A stretch of DNA of 64,000 nucleotides from Meiothermus sp. (lineage in GTDB: Bacteria; Deinococcota; Deinococci; Deinococcales; Thermaceae). The stretch spans positions 17,216-81,215 of the forward strand of contig BPIL01000015.1 of NCBI GenBank assembly GCA_026004095.1. Direction: 5' to 3'. The notes under the pieces are model-generated. The model saw nothing but the letters and a program-made list of their open reading frames with translations, searched no databases and was not told where the DNA came from. The position numbers and the translations under genes were made by a program. Of the stretch, positions 60,345 through 64,000 are shown piece by piece; the first letter of the stretch is position 1; the number at the start of each line of letters is the position of its first letter.

Positions 60345-61139
60345 GTGCGCTGGCTAGGCCATCTGCTGGTGTGGACGGTGGCCTTCCTGGTGGCCCTGCC
60401 CTTTATCTGGATGGCCTATGCGGCTTTTATTCCGCCCGAGGCGGTTTTTAGTGGCAACATCTTTGGACAGCTCGGTTTCAGTTTGGCTAATTTCGAGGTG
60501 CTGGGCCGGGAGGGTTTTTGGGAGGGTTTCTGGGGACGCCTGCTGTTCTCGGTGCTCCTGACCGGGGGTGTGACCCTTCTTCAGCTCACCACCGGCTTTC
60601 TGGCAGCCTACGCCATCAAGGAGGGAGCCAGGCTCCTACCGTTTTTTTTGGTGCTGCTGGCTATTCCGGTTGAACTGCTGCTGGTTCCTTTGTATGGTCT
60701 GTTGGTAGGGCTGAAGATCTTGGATACCATCTGGGCTTTGGTGCTGCCCTTTGCGGCTAGTCCGTTCATTGTGTATTTGCTTTTCCAGGGGATGCGCACC
60801 GTCCCGGAAGAACTGCTCGAGGCTGCCCGGATTGATGGGGCTGGTCACCGCGTTTTGCTCACCCGCATCCTGTTGCCGCTTTTGCGCCCTCAGCTAATTG
60901 CGGCCGGGGTGCTGGCCTTTGCAGCCCACTGGAACCTGGTGCTGTATCCGCGGATTGTGGCTGGCAGCAAAGAACTTAAAACCGTTCAGACCTGGATTAC
61001 CGACCTGCAGCGCCAGAATCCGGCCGATTGGGGGCCTTTATCGGCAGCAGCGTTGGCTGCTACCTTGCCCCTGGTGATCATTTACTTGCTTTATGAGCGG
61101 CGGATTGTGGAAACCTTTGAAGAAGGCCTCAAAGGGTAA
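60345..61139 (+). CDS. ABC sugar-type permease, MalG/UgpE-like
   Basis: About 264 residues from a GTG with GGAGGTG five nt upstream. Six helices and EAA loop ELLEAARIDGAGHRVLLTRILLPLLRP. Second permease of the importer. The frame is open earlier, overlapping the first permease, but the extra residues do not look like a permease N-terminus. Confidence 0.92.
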   Translation: MRWLGHLLVWTVAFLVALPFIWMAYAAFIPPEAVFSGNIFGQLGFSLANFEVLGREGFWEGFWGRLLFSVLLTGGVTLLQLTTGFLAAYAIKEGARLLPFFLVLLAIPVELLLVPLYGLLVGLKILDTIWALVLPFAASPFIVYLLFQGMRTVPEELLEAARIDGAGHRVLLTRILLPLLRPQLIAAGVLAFAAHWNLVLYPRIVAGSKELKTVQTWITDLQRQNPADWGPLSAAALAATLPLVIIYLLYERRIVETFEEGLKG

Positions 61140-61219
61140 GCCCCTTTTGGTGATTCGAACTTTTTTCTCATGCAGGCTATGGCAAACTGGAGCCGGGTAA
61201 ACCACGGAGGATGAAGTAG

Positions 61220-62419
61220 ATGCGCTGGTTGATTGTGTTGTTGCTTGGTTTGGGATGGGCTTTGGCCCAGCGCCCGGTCGATATCCCTTTCTGGCATACA
61301 GCGGGGCCTCCAGGCCAGGAGCCCCTGGAAGAGATAATCCGCGATTTTAATAGCCGTCAGCGGGACTACCGGATTGTGCCCAGCTTTGTGGGGGACTACC
61401 GCGAGGGGGGGCTAAAGCTTTTGGCGGCGCTACGCTCGGGGGGGGCCCCGGCGCTGTTCCATGCTGAGATTTCCTTTTTGGGGAGGATGGTGCAGGACGG
61501 TGTGGCCCAGCCCCTGGACGAGTATCTGGGCAGCCTGCCCGGGGATTTTTACCCTGGATTCCTGGAGACCGGCAGGCTACGGGGCCGCACCTATGGGCTG
61601 CCGATAGGCCTCTCAGTTCCGGTGTTTTTCTACAACGCCGACCAGTTTGCTGCGAAGGGGTTGGGCGTTCCGCGCTCCTGGAACGATGTGGTCACGGCGG
61701 CACAGCGCTTGACCACCCGGGCCGCCAGGGGTTACACGGTCTCGAGCGACATCTACAGCTTTGTGGTAATGGTGATGAGCCGTGGAGGGTCTATTGTAGA
61801 CAGCCAGGGCCGCCCGGATTTTACCAACCCCAAGGCGGTGGAGACCCTCGAGTTCCTGCAGGACATGGTGCGGAGGAACATAGCCCAGAGCCGGAACATC
61901 GCCGAGGCCCAGTTCTCTGTAGCCGACTTTTTGCGCACCAAAACCTTTATGGGCGTCGCGCCCATTACCCTGTGGCCGCTGATCGAAAACCGCGCCCCCA
62001 TCCCTTTCAGGCTGGGGGTTGCAGCGGTACCCCGCGTGGAAGGTGGAAAAGTGCCGCTGGCGGGTGGCACCCTGGTGGTGCTCCGCGGGGCTAGCGAGCA
62101 GCAGGCCCGCGGTGCAGTGGCTTTCTGGCGCTTTGCTATGGAGCCGGCCAACATCGCCAAATGGGTCAAGGCCACCTACTACATGCCCATGCGCCGGGCT
62201 GCTCAGCCTTTGCTGGAAGACTTTTACAAAGAAGACCCCCGCCGTCGGGTGGCCTTCAGCCAGGTAGAGCACGCCGACGTGTGGCTGCAAGACCCCGAGT
62301 TTACCGTCTGGTATAGCTTTCTGGAGGATGCCCTCGAGCGCGCCCTGAAAGGCAACGCCAACGCCAGGCAGGTGCTGGAAGAGGCCCAGCGCCGCGCCAA
62401 CAGCGTTGAGCGCCGCTGA
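61220..62419 (+). CDS. Extracellular solute-binding protein family 1 (UgpB-like)
   Basis: 399 residues with signal peptide MRWLIVLLLGLGWALAQ. The mature part begins VDIPFWHTAGPPGQEPLEEIIRDFN, close to UgpB-type glycerol-3-phosphate/sugar binders, with ALFHAEISFLGRMVQDG and the hinge segment LPIGLSVPVFFYNAD. There is no lipobox Cys at the cleavage site. Third gene of the importer; no ATPase gene follows, so a shared MsmK/UgpC-type ATPase elsewhere must energise it. GGAGG lies about seven nt before the ATG. Confidence 0.92.
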   Translation: MRWLIVLLLGLGWALAQRPVDIPFWHTAGPPGQEPLEEIIRDFNSRQRDYRIVPSFVGDYREGGLKLLAALRSGGAPALFHAEISFLGRMVQDGVAQPLDEYLGSLPGDFYPGFLETGRLRGRTYGLPIGLSVPVFFYNADQFAAKGLGVPRSWNDVVTAAQRLTTRAARGYTVSSDIYSFVVMVMSRGGSIVDSQGRPDFTNPKAVETLEFLQDMVRRNIAQSRNIAEAQFSVADFLRTKTFMGVAPITLWPLIENRAPIPFRLGVAAVPRVEGGKVPLAGGTLVVLRGASEQQARGAVAFWRFAMEPANIAKWVKATYYMPMRRAAQPLLEDFYKEDPRRRVAFSQVEHADVWLQDPEFTVWYSFLEDALERALKGNANARQVLEEAQRRANSVERR

Positions 62420-62449
62420 TTTGGGCTGAGCCGGGGCTTTAGCACCGTC

Positions 62450-62478
62450 TTGACAGCAATACGGTGCATGGGTACACT
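62450..62478 (+). promoter_or_regulatory. Consensus promoter of the lysine cluster
   Basis: TTGACA (62450-62455), 17-bp spacer, TACACT (62473-62478). It is the best -35/-10 pair in the window. Transcription should start near 62485, a few nt before the leader-peptide ATG. Confidence 0.85.
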
Positions 62479-62488
62479 TCCCCCTGGG

Positions 62489-62533
62489 ATGATCTTAAGT
62501 GCAAAAAAACCCAGTGCCGGGAGGCTGGTCTGA
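62489..62533 (+). CDS. Lysine leader peptide (attenuator)
   Basis: Fourteen codons: MILSAKKPSAGRLV, then TGA. Two adjacent AAA Lys codons (62504-62509) lie just before an RNA segment that can pair in alternative ways. An attenuator leader peptide with tandem Lys codons has been described before the lysine genes of Thermus thermophilus. When charged tRNA-Lys is scarce a ribosome would stall on the Lys codons and favour read-through of the terminator at 62559-62589. It is too short for automatic calling. Confidence 0.85.
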   Translation: MILSAKKPSAGRLV

Positions 62534-62560
62534 GCTAGCCCGCGCACTGCGTATCCCGGC
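62512..62560 (+). promoter_or_regulatory. Alternative pairing region of the lysine attenuator
   Basis: CAGTGC (62512-62517) can pair with GCACTG (62544-62549), and the overlapping GCCGGGA (62516-62522) with TCCCGGC (62554-62560). The second pairing takes the first two bases of the terminator stem, and the first pairing excludes the second. This is the layout of mutually exclusive attenuator structures. Confidence 0.6.
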
Positions 62561-62589
62561 CCGCACACAGCTTGCGGGCGGTTTTTTTT
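62559..62589 (+). terminator. Intrinsic terminator of the lysine attenuator
   Basis: GCCCGC, nine-nt loop, GCGGGC, then GG and eight T. It lies after the leader peptide and only 12 nt before the synthase ATG, so it must be read through for expression. Confidence 0.9.
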
Positions 62590-62601
62590 ATAAAGGAGTT
62601 T

Positions 62602-63840
62602 ATGCCAGCGCCCATCCAAGCCCACCGCATTGAAATCGTGGATACCACCTTCCGCGACGGCCAGCAGTCGCCGCTTTTGTTCGATACCGAGAAGTACCGG
62701 TTCACGCTGGAAGAGAAGAAGGTGCTGATGACCGGCTTGCTCGAGCTGGGCGTCACCCACTTCGAGTTTTTTTCACCGGTGGTGGGAGTGGCCGAGGCGC
62801 AGGATGTGCGGGAGCTAATAGCCCATGCCAGCGCGCTCACCCAGAAGCCCCTTCGCTTCCTGGCCCACTGCCGCTGCAACCTGCAGGACATTGAGCAGGC
62901 GCTCGAGACCGGCTGCAATGGTCTGAATCTTTACCTGGGGGTTTCGCCCCTGGCCCAGCAGCACAATGCCCAAAAATCCCTGGAGGAATCGGTTCAACTG
63001 GCCCAGGAGGTGATTGCTGCTACCCGCGCGGCCTACCCCGACCTGTATATCCGATTTAGCGCCGAGGATGCCTTTCGTACCCCGCTCGAGGACATCTTCC
63101 GCCTCTACGACGCCATTTACCCCTACGTGAATACCCTGGGTATGCCCGACACTGTGGGCATCGCCGAGCCCGAGGACGTGAGCGCTGTGGTGGCCCAGCT
63201 ACGCCAGCGCTATCCTGATGTGGCGCTCGAGTGCCACTTCCACAATGACCGGGGCCTGGCCCTGGCCAACGTAATTGCCGCGGTGCGGGCGGGGGTGCGC
63301 TACGTGGATGCCTCCATCTGGGGTCTGGCCGAGCGCTCAGGCATCCCCTCGGTCACGGGGGTGCTCTTCAACCTCTCGAAGCGCTACCCGGAGATCGCCC
63401 AGCAGTACAACCTGAGCCAGTGCTATCCCCTCAATGTGCTGATGGCCTCTATTCTGGGTACGCTGGTGCCCTACACCGAGCCGGTTTCGCTTACCAACCG
63501 CACCCATACCGCCGGTGTGCACCAGAAAGCTGTTCTGAACGAAAAGAAGGTCTACGAGGCCCACAACCTGCACGACTTTGGGGTGGACAAAAACCAGTTG
63601 CTGCTGGGGCCCCTGTCGGGCTGGAACCTGATTTACTACTATCTGAAAGAAGTGGAAGGTTTCGTGATCAGCAAAGAGCAGGCCAAGCAGATTGCGCAAG
63701 AGTTCAAGGGCCGCACCAGCGAGATAGGGCGTCGGAAGAAACCCGAGGAGCTTTTGCTGGAAATTGCCGAGGCCCACGGCTTGCCGCGCCATACCCTGCC
63801 CGAGGAGGTGCCCACGGCGCGGCTGGAGAACCTGGATTGA
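62602..63840 (+). CDS. Homocitrate-synthase-like enzyme (DRE-TIM metallolyase), first lysine-cluster gene
   Basis: 412 residues. The TIM-barrel motifs are IVDTTFRDGQQSPL (Arg-Asp metal/catalytic site), CHFHNDRGLALAN (metal HxH) and WGLAERSGIPSV (the position of the GERxGN signature), with HTAGVHQKA further on. Its position, directly behind a lysine attenuator and before homoaconitase, points to homocitrate synthase. However, it is longer than, and clearly different from, the Thermus thermophilus enzyme as I recall it (STLREGEQ opening), resembling instead less characterised isopropylmalate-synthase-like proteins. AAAGGAG precedes the ATG. Confidence 0.85.
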   Translation: MPAPIQAHRIEIVDTTFRDGQQSPLLFDTEKYRFTLEEKKVLMTGLLELGVTHFEFFSPVVGVAEAQDVRELIAHASALTQKPLRFLAHCRCNLQDIEQALETGCNGLNLYLGVSPLAQQHNAQKSLEESVQLAQEVIAATRAAYPDLYIRFSAEDAFRTPLEDIFRLYDAIYPYVNTLGMPDTVGIAEPEDVSAVVAQLRQRYPDVALECHFHNDRGLALANVIAAVRAGVRYVDASIWGLAERSGIPSVTGVLFNLSKRYPEIAQQYNLSQCYPLNVLMASILGTLVPYTEPVSLTNRTHTAGVHQKAVLNEKKVYEAHNLHDFGVDKNQLLLGPLSGWNLIYYYLKEVEGFVISKEQAKQIAQEFKGRTSEIGRRKKPEELLLEIAEAHGLPRHTLPEEVPTARLENLD

Positions 63841-63872
63841 GGGCCTAGCAGCCACGGTGATAGGAGGGGGTG

Positions 63873-64000
63873 ATGGGACTAACTTTAGCGGAAAAAATCC
63901 TTTCTCGGCGGGTCGGTCGTCCGGTTGAGGCGGGTGAGTTGGTGGTGGTGGAAGTAGACCAGGTGATGGTGGTGGATTCCATCGCCGGGAGCTTCTTCAA
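63873..64000 (+). CDS. hacA: Homoaconitase large subunit, 3' truncated by window end
   Basis: The first 42 codons are visible: MGLTLAEKILSRRVGRPVEA and onward to DSIAGSFF. This is nearly the same as the start of Thermus homoaconitase large subunit (LysT/HacA) and of the LeuC-type aconitase family. With the small subunit it converts homocitrate to homoisocitrate. GGAGGGGGTG is a strong ribosome-binding site. It follows the synthase gene by 32 nt. Confidence 0.9.
   Translation, partial: MGLTLAEKILSRRVGRPVEAGELVVVEVDQVMVVDSIAGSFF

Overview
The window looks like chromosome of a Meiothermus-type bacterium (Deinococcota, Thermales). The evidence is moderately high GC, heavy use of CTCGAG, Thermus-like proteins (homoisocitrate dehydrogenase, homoaconitase large subunit, a PilMNOWQ set), and many genes whose -10 hexamer (TANNNT) lies about 6 nt before the start codon, the leaderless promoter layout known from Deinococcus-Thermus. 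No rRNA, tRNA, transposase or integrase was found. The only large non-coding block is a CRISPR array.

Layout. 1-7987: S41 peptidase-like fragment, acetyltransferase, unusual SDR, CcmA-like/CcdA pair, soluble sensor kinase, ABC ATPase with thiamine pyrophosphokinase, and an M28 peptidase. 8038-18674: folate/amino-acid metabolism (fhs, threonine dehydratase), MtaB, HIT protein, acid-phosphatase-like enzyme with a DUF151 protein, two tandem phosphoribosyltransferase paralogs, an esterase, a hotdog thioesterase and the large subunit of methylmalonyl-CoA mutase. 18924-27767: an envelope block, mreB-lpxD-lpxC-Gfo/Idh oxidoreductase-fabZ-lpxA-lpxB-like-msbA-like-ylmH, which is a lipid-A-style gene set in a phylum usually described as lacking LPS. 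27768-33571 (minus): glcD-glcE-glcF-glycerate kinase-esterase, a glycolate/glycerate unit.

33645-37616 is a 55-repeat CRISPR array without cas genes in the window. Its repeat 3' end (ATTGAAAC on the minus strand), a degenerate repeat at the low-coordinate end, and a promoter and leader at 37617-37825 all show transcription on the minus strand. It carries several internal spacer duplications. 37826-46102 holds a queuosine-precursor transporter, hpt, rluB, an enoyl-CoA hydratase, truB, an Lrp regulator divergent from alanine dehydrogenase, and aroC-aroK-aroB. 46186-51145 is the type IV pilus operon pilM-N-O-W-Q, closed by a clear terminator.

51323-64000 has homoisocitrate dehydrogenase, an argininosuccinate-lyase-like protein, a membrane GGDEF protein, a subtilisin-like lipoprotein and an HD-GYP response regulator (a possible c-di-GMP module), and a sugar-type ABC importer without ATPase. 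It ends with the start of a lysine (alpha-aminoadipate) cluster controlled by a leader-peptide attenuator: a 14-codon leader with tandem Lys codons and an intrinsic terminator sit in front of a homocitrate-synthase-like gene and homoaconitase. The points most worth a second look are the lpx cluster with its embedded oxidoreductase, the orphan CRISPR array and its repeated spacers, the lysine attenuator with a divergent synthase behind it, and several enzymes that have lost key catalytic residues.
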